From assembly GCA_037137555.1 (NCBI GenBank), contig JBAXKA010000025.1, positions 1-14,562 on the forward strand: 14,562 nucleotides of DNA, read 5' to 3'. The notes below the pieces were generated by a model that had not been told where the DNA came from, searched no databases, and saw only the letters and a list, made by a program, of their open reading frames with translations. The position numbers and the translations under genes are program-made. Source of the stretch: UBA9630 sp037137555 (GTDB lineage: Bacteria; Patescibacteriota; Minisyncoccia; Moranbacterales; UBA2206). This document shows, in pieces, positions 1 through 6,853 of the stretch (its first letter is position 1; every line of letters begins with the position of its first letter).

Positions 1-192
1 ACCCAAACCCCATGCATTCCCAAACCGCAATGCGTTAGTGGAGATTGCTCTTCTCAATGCGGTGGGTTTGTGAAGGATTATTGTCGAGATATGACAAGAT
101 GTGCTGGCACGCCAAGTTGTCCAAGTGGTTGCCCAGGAAGCACTCCATGTAGTGCTTGCAGTTCTGGAGAATGGCGTGAAGTTGCACCGTAA
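1..192 (+). CDS. C-terminal end of a Cys-rich protein (5' end outside window)
   Basis: Frame 1 is open from the first base to a TAA at 190-192, giving 63 residues with no start inside the window that must be used. Ten of the 63 residues are Cys (5, 11, 16, 20, 28, 34, 40, 44, 50, 53), mixed with Pro, Ser and Gly. The stretch at residues 38-54 runs as C-x3-C-x5-C-x2-C among Pro, Ser and Gly. Such spacing suits a disulfide-bonded extracellular or surface domain, or less likely a metal-binding one. I do not recognise the family. The neighbouring small genes both encode a membrane anchor, so a cell-envelope locus is a reasonable inference. Confidence is moderate because only the tail is visible, but the Cys density argues against a chance open frame in AT-rich DNA. 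Confidence 0.6.
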   Translation, partial: TQTPCIPKPQCVSGDCSSQCGGFVKDYCRDMTRCAGTPSCPSGCPGSTPCSACSSGEWREVAP

Positions 193-237
193 AAAAACTA
201 AATTAATTTATTAATAAATTTATAAAAAATTAAAACA

Positions 238-471
238 ATGAATACAAGAAATAAAATTATTTTAATTCTCGCAGGGTTTATTTTAGTAGGTATTGTTATT
301 ACTGTATTTGTAAAAAATAAAAAAAACATACCCACTTCTCCACAAAACAATATTACTAAAGTCAATATTCCCAAAGTTGATATTCCGAAGGATAATGTTT
401 CTGTAGAACAAATGACCAAGGAACAGGCAGATTTCAATCAAAAATTTATTGAAGAAGCTGGTGTTAAATAA
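238..471 (+). CDS. Small single-pass membrane protein, hypothetical
   Basis: 77 residues. The N-terminus is short and basic (MNTRNK), followed by one hydrophobic segment at about residues 7-25 and then a Lys-rich stop-transfer stretch (KNKK). The rest, about 50 residues, is polar and low in complexity, with a repeated Lys/Asn-Val-x-Ile-Pro-Lys pattern at about 41-53 and an acidic helical tail. This looks like an uncleaved signal anchor with a short exported tail. No Shine-Dalgarno precedes the ATG, as for most genes here. It lies 45 bases after the Cys-rich gene and 22 before a frame-disrupted small membrane gene with a similar start, so the three may form a small envelope locus. Family not recognised. 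Confidence 0.6.
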   Translation: MNTRNKIILILAGFILVGIVITVFVKNKKNIPTSPQNNITKVNIPKVDIPKDNVSVEQMTKEQADFNQKFIEEAGVK

Positions 472-493
472 ACTAATAATAAATAAAAAAAAT

Positions 494-606
494 ATGGAAC
501 GAAAAAAAGCAGCATTTTAATTTTAGCACTAGTCGTACTTGTGGGGGGGATTTATTTCGCAAGAGGTCTATTGAAGATGATAATGAAGTCGCAAATATTT
601 TTTTAA
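494..606 (+). pseudogene. Tiny membrane-protein gene, frame broken at an A7 run
   Basis: ATG at 494 reads only MERKKAAF before TAA at 518-520. Shifting frame by one base at the A7 run (502-508) gives a continuous second part to TAA at 604-606: a strongly hydrophobic segment (SSILILALVVLVGGIYFA) then a basic tail ending KSQIFF. The rejoined product would be about 38 residues with the same basic-then-hydrophobic plan as the gene just upstream. A single missing A would explain the break. It may be a true pseudogene, a homopolymer sequencing error, or a site of slippage. The terminator begins almost at once after the second-frame stop, which supports that frame as the real gene end. Confidence 0.5.
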
Positions 607-608
607 CA

Positions 609-640
609 AAAAACCACTACCAGGTGGTTTTTGTTTTTTT
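609..640 (+). terminator. Rho-independent terminator
   Basis: A perfect 9-bp stem (609-617 AAAAACCAC with 624-632 GTGGTTTTT) closes a 6-base loop and is followed by T7 at 634-640. It ends the small envelope genes and separates them from the dcw promoter. Confidence 0.85.
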
Positions 641-709
641 GTCGATAGTCTGTGGATAACTTTTTTCTTGAAGGCTTATTATAGGCAAATATTGTTTCTT
701 AAAAATGTG

Positions 710-738
710 TTGACGAATGTTTGCGAGTGGGGTAAAAT
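710..738 (+). promoter_or_regulatory. Sigma70-type promoter of the mraZ operon
   Basis: TTGACG at 710-715 and TAAAAT at 733-738 are separated by exactly 17 bases. Transcription would start near 745, giving a leader of about 48 bases before the mraZ ATG at 793. It is the only good promoter seen ahead of the dcw genes and lies just after a terminator. Confidence 0.75.
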
Positions 739-773
739 AGATTTATAGTTGATGTAAGTGGTGAAGAGTGGGG
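727..773 (+). promoter_or_regulatory. Putative MraZ boxes (GTGG(T/G)G repeats)
   Basis: Three copies of GTGGKG occur at 727-732 (GTGGGG), 758-763 (GTGGTG) and 768-773 (GTGGGG). The last two are exactly 10 bases apart and the first sits inside the promoter spacer next to the -10 box. Known MraZ operators are direct TGGGN or AAAGTGK-type repeats with helical-turn spacing upstream of mraZ. Autoregulation of this operon is therefore inferred; binding is not shown by the sequence itself. Confidence 0.5.
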
Positions 774-792
774 AATAAATAAAAAAATATTT

Positions 793-1227
793 ATGTTTAT
801 CGGCGAATACCAACATTCAATTGATCCAAAAAAAAGATTGGCAGTGCCAAGCAAATTTCGTGATGAGTTGAAAAATAAAGTTGTGGTTACGCGCGGACCG
901 GATAAATGTTTATTTATTTATCCTATGAAAGTTTGGGAAGTTTTGGCAGAAAAATTAGGAGCAATTCCCGTGGGAGAATCAGGAACAAGAAGTTTTGTTC
1001 GCTTAATGCTTGCTGGAGCAACTGATGTGGAAACTGATAAACAAGGCAGAATCTTAATTCCAGATTATTTAAAAGAATATGCCGGACTCGACAAAAATGT
1101 CATTATTGCTGGAATATATAATCGGTTGGAAATTTGGGACGAAAATAAGTGGAATGAATATAAGAAAAATGCAGAGAAAAATACTGATGATATTGCTGAG
1201 CAGTTAGGAAAGTTGGGAGTATATTAA
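793..1227 (+). CDS. mraZ: Transcriptional regulator MraZ
   Basis: 144 residues, the usual length for MraZ. The protein is a tandem of two SpoVT-AbrB-type (MraZ) domains. The first begins with the typical GEYQHSIDPKKR start (conserved D11, R15, P19, R23). The second carries DKQGRILIP, with D82, G85 and R86 in the expected positions. MraZ is a DNA-binding, ring-forming regulator that binds repeats upstream of its own gene and controls the dcw operon. Here it is the first gene after the promoter and the GTGGKG repeats, followed 22 bases later by rsmH, the standard order. The start is fixed by the conserved MFIGEY N-terminus, although no Shine-Dalgarno lies at the right distance. Confidence 0.97.
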   Translation: MFIGEYQHSIDPKKRLAVPSKFRDELKNKVVVTRGPDKCLFIYPMKVWEVLAEKLGAIPVGESGTRSFVRLMLAGATDVETDKQGRILIPDYLKEYAGLDKNVIIAGIYNRLEIWDENKWNEYKKNAEKNTDDIAEQLGKLGVY

Positions 1228-1249
1228 AAAATTATAAATTAAAAAATTA

Positions 1250-2185
1250 ATGTCTATTCATAAATCAGTTTTACTGGAAGAAAGTATCAAAGCATTGAAA
1301 TTGAAAGCAGGTTCGATTGTGATTGATGCAACACTTGGTGGCGGTGGACATGCATTAGAAATTTTGAAGTTGATTGGAAAAAAAGGAAAATTGATTGTGA
1401 TTGATGCTGATTCTGGGGCGATTGAAAGATTTGAGAAAAAACTAAAAAAACAGAAAATAGAAAATATAATTTTAGTGCAGGATAATTTTCGGAATCTGGA
1501 AAGTATTTTGAAAAAAAATGGAATTAAAAAAGTGGATGCGATTTTGGCAGACATTGGTTATTCTTCTGATCAGTTGGAAGATCCAAAGCGGGGAATTAGT
1601 TTTCAACTGGATGCACCATTGGATATGCGATTTGATCAAACTCAGGAACTTACAGCAGAAAAAATCATAAATAAGTATAATCAAGAAGAGTTAGAAAATA
1701 TTATTAAAAATTACGGAGAGGAAAAGTTTTATAAAAGTATTGTTGCTGGAATTATTGAATATCGGAAAAATAAAAAAATAGAAAACACAAGAGAGTTAGT
1801 TGAAATAATTGAACAGCATGTGGCAGTAAGATATCGACATGGAAAAATAAGTCCAGCCACAAAAACATTTCAGGCCATTCGGATTGAAGTTAACCAGGAA
1901 TTATTCAGTTTGCGTAAGTTTGTTTCAGCGGCGATTGAAGCACTTAATTTTTCAGGACGGCTCGCAGTTATTTCGTTTCATTCATTGGAAGACAGAATTG
2001 TGAAAGAAATATTTAGGGAAAATGCGAGAGGTTGTATCTGTCCGCAAACTTTTCCAGTTTGTCTTTGCGGTCAATTGGCAAAAATAAAATTAATTACAAG
2101 AAAGCCAATCATTCCGCAAGTGAAAGAAATTACAGATAATCCACGCTCACGAAGTGCTAAGTTGCGGGTTTGTGAAAAGTTTTAG
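1250..2185 (+). CDS. rsmH: 16S rRNA (cytosine(1402)-N(4))-methyltransferase
   Basis: 311 residues, normal for RsmH (MraW). It transfers a methyl group from S-adenosylmethionine to N4 of C1402 in the decoding centre of 16S rRNA. The N-terminus HKSVLLEE is the standard opening. The SAM-binding glycine loop is DATLGGGGH at residues 26-34, followed by an acidic residue after the next strand (VIDAD). The DIGYSSDQLED segment (about 101-111) and the late signature SFHSLEDR (242-249) are intact, as is the C-terminal NPRSRSAKLR. Several Cys near residues 262-273 lie in the variable region before the C-terminus. It follows mraZ by 22 bases and precedes the ftsL-like gene by 42 AT-rich bases. Confidence 0.97.
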   Translation: MSIHKSVLLEESIKALKLKAGSIVIDATLGGGGHALEILKLIGKKGKLIVIDADSGAIERFEKKLKKQKIENIILVQDNFRNLESILKKNGIKKVDAILADIGYSSDQLEDPKRGISFQLDAPLDMRFDQTQELTAEKIINKYNQEELENIIKNYGEEKFYKSIVAGIIEYRKNKKIENTRELVEIIEQHVAVRYRHGKISPATKTFQAIRIEVNQELFSLRKFVSAAIEALNFSGRLAVISFHSLEDRIVKEIFRENARGCICPQTFPVCLCGQLAKIKLITRKPIIPQVKEITDNPRSRSAKLRVCEKF

Positions 2186-2227
2186 AATAAATAGAATAAT
2201 AGCAAATAATAAAATAATAAAATAAAA

Positions 2228-2608
2228 ATGGCAAAAATTCTCATTATCAATAAAAATACTTCGCAAAAAATGCCAACTAAAAAAGAGTTGCCCAGTTTAT
2301 CGGGCATAAGCAAGCGAGGAAGTATTAAAATAAGCATGGTCAGTGCCGGATTTCTGATGACCTTTTTTATAATTTTTACTAGTGCTTTTTATTTATTTCA
2401 AGTAAATGATTTAGCGGTTAAAGGTTATGATATACGAGATTTGGAAAACAAGATCAGCGAATTGGAAAAAGAAAATAAACAAATGCAAGTGCATGAAATG
2501 GAATTGCGATCAATGTATGTGATTGAAAAATCTGTGCAAAGTTTTAATTTAGTTAGTCCTGTTAATGTAACTTATTTGGATATTAGCAATACTGTTGCGA
2601 TAAGATGA
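2228..2608 (+). CDS. ftsL: FtsL/DivIC-like septum protein
   Basis: 126 residues with the FtsL plan: a basic cytoplasmic N-terminus of about 35 residues, one membrane segment (about 37-58), then an extracellular helix (about 66-96) with heptad-like spacing and many Glu, Lys and Leu, expected to form a coiled coil. FtsL-type proteins sit in the divisome with FtsB/DivIC and FtsQ and help activate FtsW-FtsI. Sequence identity in this family is poor, so the call rests on topology and on position between rsmH and ftsI, where ftsL is normally found. The stop overlaps the next start as ATGA (2605-2608), so translation is probably coupled to ftsI. Confidence 0.75.
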   Translation: MAKILIINKNTSQKMPTKKELPSLSGISKRGSIKISMVSAGFLMTFFIIFTSAFYLFQVNDLAVKGYDIRDLENKISELEKENKQMQVHEMELRSMYVIEKSVQSFNLVSPVNVTYLDISNTVAIR

Positions 2609-4446
2609 TAAATAACATGGTCAATGCGCAAAAGCATAAAAAATATGGAGAAAAAATAAAAAATCCAAGAATATTAGTTGTGACTTTTTTAATTTTGGGC
2701 GTTGTGGTTGTGATTATTGGTAGGGCGTATTTTTTACAAGTTACTAGCTATGGCTATTTTCAAGCTCTCGCAGAAAATCAACATTCTCTTTTCAAAAAAC
2801 TTATTCCGACACGCGGAGAAATATTTTTAAAAGATCGCGAGGCACTTTATCCGGTGGCGGTTAATAAAGAAACAAAGATGGCCTATGCTGTGCCAAAAGA
2901 AATTGAAGATGCTGTTTTAGCTAGCGATGGTTTGGCGACTGTTTTGGGATTAGATCGCAATGAATTGATTAGTAAGCTGGAAAAAAAAGATGATATGTAT
3001 GAAGTCTTGAAGCGAAAACTCAGTGATGATGAAATTGCAGGAATAAAAAAAATAAATTTAAAAGGCGTGCGTTTGACAAATGAAGACTTTCGTTATTATC
3101 CAGCAGGAGAATTGGCTTCGCATATTTTGGGTTTTGTGGGTTGGAAAGATAATGAATTTGGTGGCAGATATGGTAGCGAATTATTCTTTGAGCCTAAGTT
3201 GAAAGGTGAAAATGGGAGCCTATTTCAAAATAGAGATACTTCTGGTAGGTGGATTGCCACTGGTGAACGAGAAATAACTTATGCTAAAAATGGTGATAGT
3301 TTAGTTTTATCGATTGATCATATCGTGCAATATCAAACAGAAAAGATTTTGGCAGCCGCAGTGAATAGATATCAGGCGCAAAAAGGTATGATTATTGTGT
3401 TGGAATCAAAGACGGGAAAAATTATTTCTATGGCGAGCTATCCAACTTTTAATCCCAATGAATATGCCAAAGTGGAAAATATGGAAGCATTTAGAAATTT
3501 AGCAGTTAGTGATCCCTATGAATGTGGAAGTGTGTTCAAGGCAATTACTCTGGCCGCCGCAATCGATGGCGGAAAAATTAGTCCAGACACAACTTATGTC
3601 GATACGGGAGCAGTTTCGGAAGCTGGTTATACAATTCGTAATTCCGATCTTAAAGCTAATGGAAAACAAACAATGACACAGGTCTTGGAAAAATCTTTAA
3701 ATACTGGCGTAATTTTTGCAGAAAAATTGATGGGCAATCAACTTTTTGGTGAATATATTAAAAAATTTGGTTTTGGAGAATCGACGGGGTCAGATGTTTA
3801 TGCGGAAGTGGATGGTAATATTTCTAATTTAAAAAATACTAAAAAAAATCTTGAATTTTTTACAGCTTCTTTTGGTCAGGGTATTACAGTTACGCCTTTG
3901 CAATTAATTTCAGCCTATAATGTCATTGCCAATAATGGAATTTTATTAAAACCCCAGATTATTGATAAGATCATACAAAGCGATGGAAATATTTTGGAAT
4001 ATTCTCCCGTGGAAGTGCGTAGAGTTATTTCGGAACAAGCTGCTTACCAAACATCTCAAATGTTGCGAAGCGTTGTTACTGATGGTCACGGCAAGCAAGC
4101 TAATGTTCCAGGATATTTGGTAGGTGGAAAAACAGGAACAGCGGAAGTTGTTGGACCAAGCGGTGGCTATGAAGATGGAAAAAGCATTGGTTCTTTTGCG
4201 GGATTTGCACCGATCAATAATCCAAAATTTACAATACTTGTGCGTTTAGATGATCCAAAGACAGTGCAGTGGGCAGAATCAAGTGCGGCGCCAACATTCG
4301 GGGAACTTATGAAATTTTTATTAGAATATTATCGCATAGAGCCAACAGAAAAATATACTCAAACAGATGTAGATAAATTTAATCAAACACACACACTAGG
4401 AAATTCTTTTGTCAAAACAGAAGATTTAAAAGAGAAAAAAATATGA
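2605..4446 (+). CDS. ftsI: Septal peptidoglycan transpeptidase (class B PBP, FtsI/PBP3-like)
   Basis: 613 residues. One membrane anchor lies at about 22-39, followed by the usual R-A-Y-F-L-Q-V. The PBP dimerisation domain starts with the conserved TRGE (69-72). The transpeptidase domain carries all three active-site motifs: SVFK with nucleophile S309 and K312, SLN (364-366), and KTG (509-511) in GGKTGTAE. The enzyme cross-links septal peptidoglycan in the periplasm-facing space. No PASTA repeat is evident at the C-terminus, which ends in about 45 polar residues. The start overlaps the ftsL-like stop and the stop overlaps the next start (ATGA both times), implying a coupled operon. An alternative ATG at 2617 would shorten the N-terminus by four residues. 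Confidence 0.95.
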   Translation: MINNMVNAQKHKKYGEKIKNPRILVVTFLILGVVVVIIGRAYFLQVTSYGYFQALAENQHSLFKKLIPTRGEIFLKDREALYPVAVNKETKMAYAVPKEIEDAVLASDGLATVLGLDRNELISKLEKKDDMYEVLKRKLSDDEIAGIKKINLKGVRLTNEDFRYYPAGELASHILGFVGWKDNEFGGRYGSELFFEPKLKGENGSLFQNRDTSGRWIATGEREITYAKNGDSLVLSIDHIVQYQTEKILAAAVNRYQAQKGMIIVLESKTGKIISMASYPTFNPNEYAKVENMEAFRNLAVSDPYECGSVFKAITLAAAIDGGKISPDTTYVDTGAVSEAGYTIRNSDLKANGKQTMTQVLEKSLNTGVIFAEKLMGNQLFGEYIKKFGFGESTGSDVYAEVDGNISNLKNTKKNLEFFTASFGQGITVTPLQLISAYNVIANNGILLKPQIIDKIIQSDGNILEYSPVEVRRVISEQAAYQTSQMLRSVVTDGHGKQANVPGYLVGGKTGTAEVVGPSGGYEDGKSIGSFAGFAPINNPKFTILVRLDDPKTVQWAESSAAPTFGELMKFLLEYYRIEPTEKYTQTDVDKFNQTHTLGNSFVKTEDLKEKKI

Positions 4447-5753
4447 TAGAAGAAATAAATAAAAATAATTTGCTGGAAAGACTTTTGCGTTTTATGGCGG
4501 TCGCTATATTAAAAAAATATCACCCGCGAATAATTGCCGTGACTGGATCGGTCGGAAAAACTTCAGCCAAGGAAGCAATTTTTGCGGTGATTTCTGGTCA
4601 TTATTTCGTGCGAAAAAGTGAAAAGAATTATAATAATGAATTAGGCGTTCCACTAACAATTCTTGGCGTGGAAAGTGGTGAACGATCAATTCTCAAATGG
4701 TTAGATATTTTTTTTCGCTGGTTAATTTTATGGATCTTTCCCTTGAAATACCCAGAAATTTTGATTCTGGAAATGGGTTCGGATAAGCCAGGCGATTTAA
4801 AATATTTAACAGATTTTGTGCGTCCGGATATTTCCGTTATCACGGAAGTAGCTTCAAGTCATCTAAAATATTTTAAAAATATGGACGCAATTTTTAGAGA
4901 AAAAGCTACTCTCGCAAAAGCCGTTGATGAAAAAGGTTTAGTAATTTTAAATATTGACAATTCGCATCTTTTGAAATTAAAAAATAATTTTCGCCAACTC
5001 GGAGTAACTGCTCGAATTTTTTCTTTTGGATTTACAGAAAATGCTGATGCACGAGCAATGGATGTTTTTTTGGCAAAAGAAATTAGCGGATTGAGTTTCA
5101 AATTAAATTATCTTGGCACAATGATGCCGTTGCGATTGAATAATATTTTGGCAAAGCACAATATTTATGCAGCGTTAGCAGGAGTTTCTGTCGGCATTGA
5201 ATTAGGTTTAAATTTAGTGGAGATTGCGACGAGTTTGGAAAATTTTATTTTGCCTTCAGGAAGAACTAATTTAATTAAGGGTATAAAAAATACAAGCATA
5301 ATTGATGATACTTATAATTCATCATCGGTTATTTCTGTTGAAGGCGCTCTGGAAATTTTACGAGAATTTAAACAAAACAGAAAGGTTGTAGTGTTGGGTG
5401 ATATTTTGGAAATTGATCCTGTGACAGAGAAAGAACATCGACAAGTAGCGAAAAAATTTTTGGAAATAGAAGGTGATATTTTTTTGGCAGTGGGTAATCG
5501 AATGAGATTTGCCACTGATGAATTACGAAAACATAAATTTTCCGGAGAGATTTATGAATTTTCAAATCCGTTGGATGCGGGCAGAAAATTGCAAGAAATT
5601 TTGCGTTCCGGCGATGTGGTTTTGGTTAAGGGTTCGCAGGGAATGCGGATGGAAAAAGTAGTGGAAGAAGTGATGACAGAACCTCAGCGGGCAAAAGAAT
5701 TATTGTGTCGTCAAAATACTGAGTGGAAAAATACGCCTTGGCGGGAAATTTGA
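4443..5753 (+). CDS. murF: Mur ligase family protein, MurF-like, lacking the N-terminal substrate domain
   Basis: 436 residues. The ATP-binding P-loop GSVGKTS is at 35-41. It is followed by the MurF-type NNELGVPLT, an EMGSDKPGDL segment, the ITEVASSHL stretch, DDTYNSS (288-294), VVLGDILE and the C-terminal VLVKGSQGMRMEKVV (K396, S398). These match the central and C-terminal domains of UDP-MurNAc-tripeptide-D-Ala-D-Ala ligase, which adds D-Ala-D-Ala to the peptidoglycan precursor in the cytoplasm. In typical MurF the P-loop comes roughly 70 residues later, after a domain that binds the UDP-MurNAc substrate; that domain is missing here. A hydrophobic stretch (about 83-102, rich in Trp, Leu, Ile, Phe) might touch the membrane. 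ATGA overlap with ftsI shows it belongs to the division operon. Confidence 0.85.
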   Translation: MIEEINKNNLLERLLRFMAVAILKKYHPRIIAVTGSVGKTSAKEAIFAVISGHYFVRKSEKNYNNELGVPLTILGVESGERSILKWLDIFFRWLILWIFPLKYPEILILEMGSDKPGDLKYLTDFVRPDISVITEVASSHLKYFKNMDAIFREKATLAKAVDEKGLVILNIDNSHLLKLKNNFRQLGVTARIFSFGFTENADARAMDVFLAKEISGLSFKLNYLGTMMPLRLNNILAKHNIYAALAGVSVGIELGLNLVEIATSLENFILPSGRTNLIKGIKNTSIIDDTYNSSSVISVEGALEILREFKQNRKVVVLGDILEIDPVTEKEHRQVAKKFLEIEGDIFLAVGNRMRFATDELRKHKFSGEIYEFSNPLDAGRKLQEILRSGDVVLVKGSQGMRMEKVVEEVMTEPQRAKELLCRQNTEWKNTPWREI

Positions 5754-5774
5754 ATTTTTGAATAATAAATTTTT

Positions 5775-5803
5775 TTGACTTTTTTCAATTTTAAGGCTAG
5801 AAT
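5775..5803 (+). promoter_or_regulatory. Promoter of pheS, placed for a leaderless mRNA
   Basis: TTGACT at 5775-5780 and TAGAAT at 5798-5803 are separated by exactly 17 bases. The pheS ATG starts at 5810, seven bases after the end of the -10 box, which is where RNA polymerase would start. The transcript would then begin at or next to the A of AUG, with no room for a ribosome binding site. Confidence 0.75.
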
Positions 5804-5809
5804 AAAACT

Positions 5810-6841
5810 ATGCTAAAAAATAAGATTGAAGAGATTAAAAAGCAAGTTTTGGAGGAGATTAAAAAGGTCAAAAATAGTGACACTCTCTTTGACTTGGAAA
5901 AAAAATATCTGGGAAGAAAAAGTGAGTTTGTGGGATTTTTGAAAAATTTAAAAAACTTAGCACCAGAAGAAAGAGCTCAAATTGGCGAGCTGGCCAATAA
6001 AACTAAACGGGAAATTTTGGCAATTATTGATGGAAAAAAAACCGATCTTTCTGGAGCTGGACCGGACAAGGAAAAAGAAAAAATCGATGTGACAATTCCC
6101 GGAAAGAAAAAAAGTATTGGGCATCTTAATCCACTTTCAATTGTGCGCAGAGATATTGAAGATATTTTTACTGGCATGGGATTTGAAATTGCCGATGGAC
6201 CGGAAATTGAAACGGAGTTCTATAATTTTGATGCACTCAATATGCCCGCCGATCATCCTGCCCGTGAAATGCAAGATACTTTTTGGTTAAAGCAAGCTAT
6301 TGGAAAAGAAAAATTGGCGATGCGTTCACAAACTTCGGCCGTTCAGGCAAAATATATGGAAAAAAATAAGCCACCACTACGAATTATTGTGCCGGGAAAA
6401 TGTTTTCGTCGTGAAGCAACTGATACAACGCATGAACATTCCTTCTATCAGTTTGAAGCATTGGTGGTGGGAGAAAAAATTAATGTGGGACACTTAAAGC
6501 AAGTGGCGGAAGATTTTTTTTCACAATTTTTTCAAAAAGAAATTAAGGTGCGTTTGCGACCAAGCTATTTTCCTTTCACGGAACCAAGCTTTGAGTTTGA
6601 TATATCTTGCACGGTTTGTGGTGGTGTCGGTTGTCGAGCATGTAAATTTAACAAATGGCTCGAACTCGGTGGTGCCGGCATGGTCAATCAAAATGTTTTT
6701 GAAGCCGTGGGCTATAAACGCAATCAATATACTGGGTTTGCTTGGGGTTTTGGTTTGGAGCGTCTCGCGATGATGAAATACAAGATTGATGATTGCAGAC
6801 TTTTTCACAGCGGGGATTTGAGGTTTATTCGGCAGTTTTAA
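5810..6841 (+). CDS. pheS: Phenylalanine-tRNA ligase alpha subunit
   Basis: 343 residues, normal for bacterial PheS. It forms an (alpha-beta)2 enzyme with PheT and holds the catalytic class II core that activates Phe and charges tRNA-Phe. The N-terminal 80 residues are a Lys/Glu-rich helical hairpin that would contact tRNA. The HPAREMQDTFW and MRSQTSAVQ segments, class II motif 2 (FRRE at 199-202, then THEHSFYQFE) and motif 3 (GLER at 315-318) are all intact. Four Cys at 267, 270, 275 and 278 (C-x2-C-x4-C-x2-C) form a zinc-knuckle-like insert that I recall from some other bacterial PheS proteins. No Shine-Dalgarno; the start fits the promoter spacing. PheT follows after 12 bases. Confidence 0.97.
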   Translation: MLKNKIEEIKKQVLEEIKKVKNSDTLFDLEKKYLGRKSEFVGFLKNLKNLAPEERAQIGELANKTKREILAIIDGKKTDLSGAGPDKEKEKIDVTIPGKKKSIGHLNPLSIVRRDIEDIFTGMGFEIADGPEIETEFYNFDALNMPADHPAREMQDTFWLKQAIGKEKLAMRSQTSAVQAKYMEKNKPPLRIIVPGKCFRREATDTTHEHSFYQFEALVVGEKINVGHLKQVAEDFFSQFFQKEIKVRLRPSYFPFTEPSFEFDISCTVCGGVGCRACKFNKWLELGGAGMVNQNVFEAVGYKRNQYTGFAWGFGLERLAMMKYKIDDCRLFHSGDLRFIRQF

Positions 6842-6853
6842 TTTTTTATTATT

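Noticed and set aside
641..792. Replication origin suggested by a DnaA box in AT-rich DNA
   Set aside because: Only one box, no AT-rich repeat array and no dnaA or dnaN nearby; a division-operon promoter explains the region.
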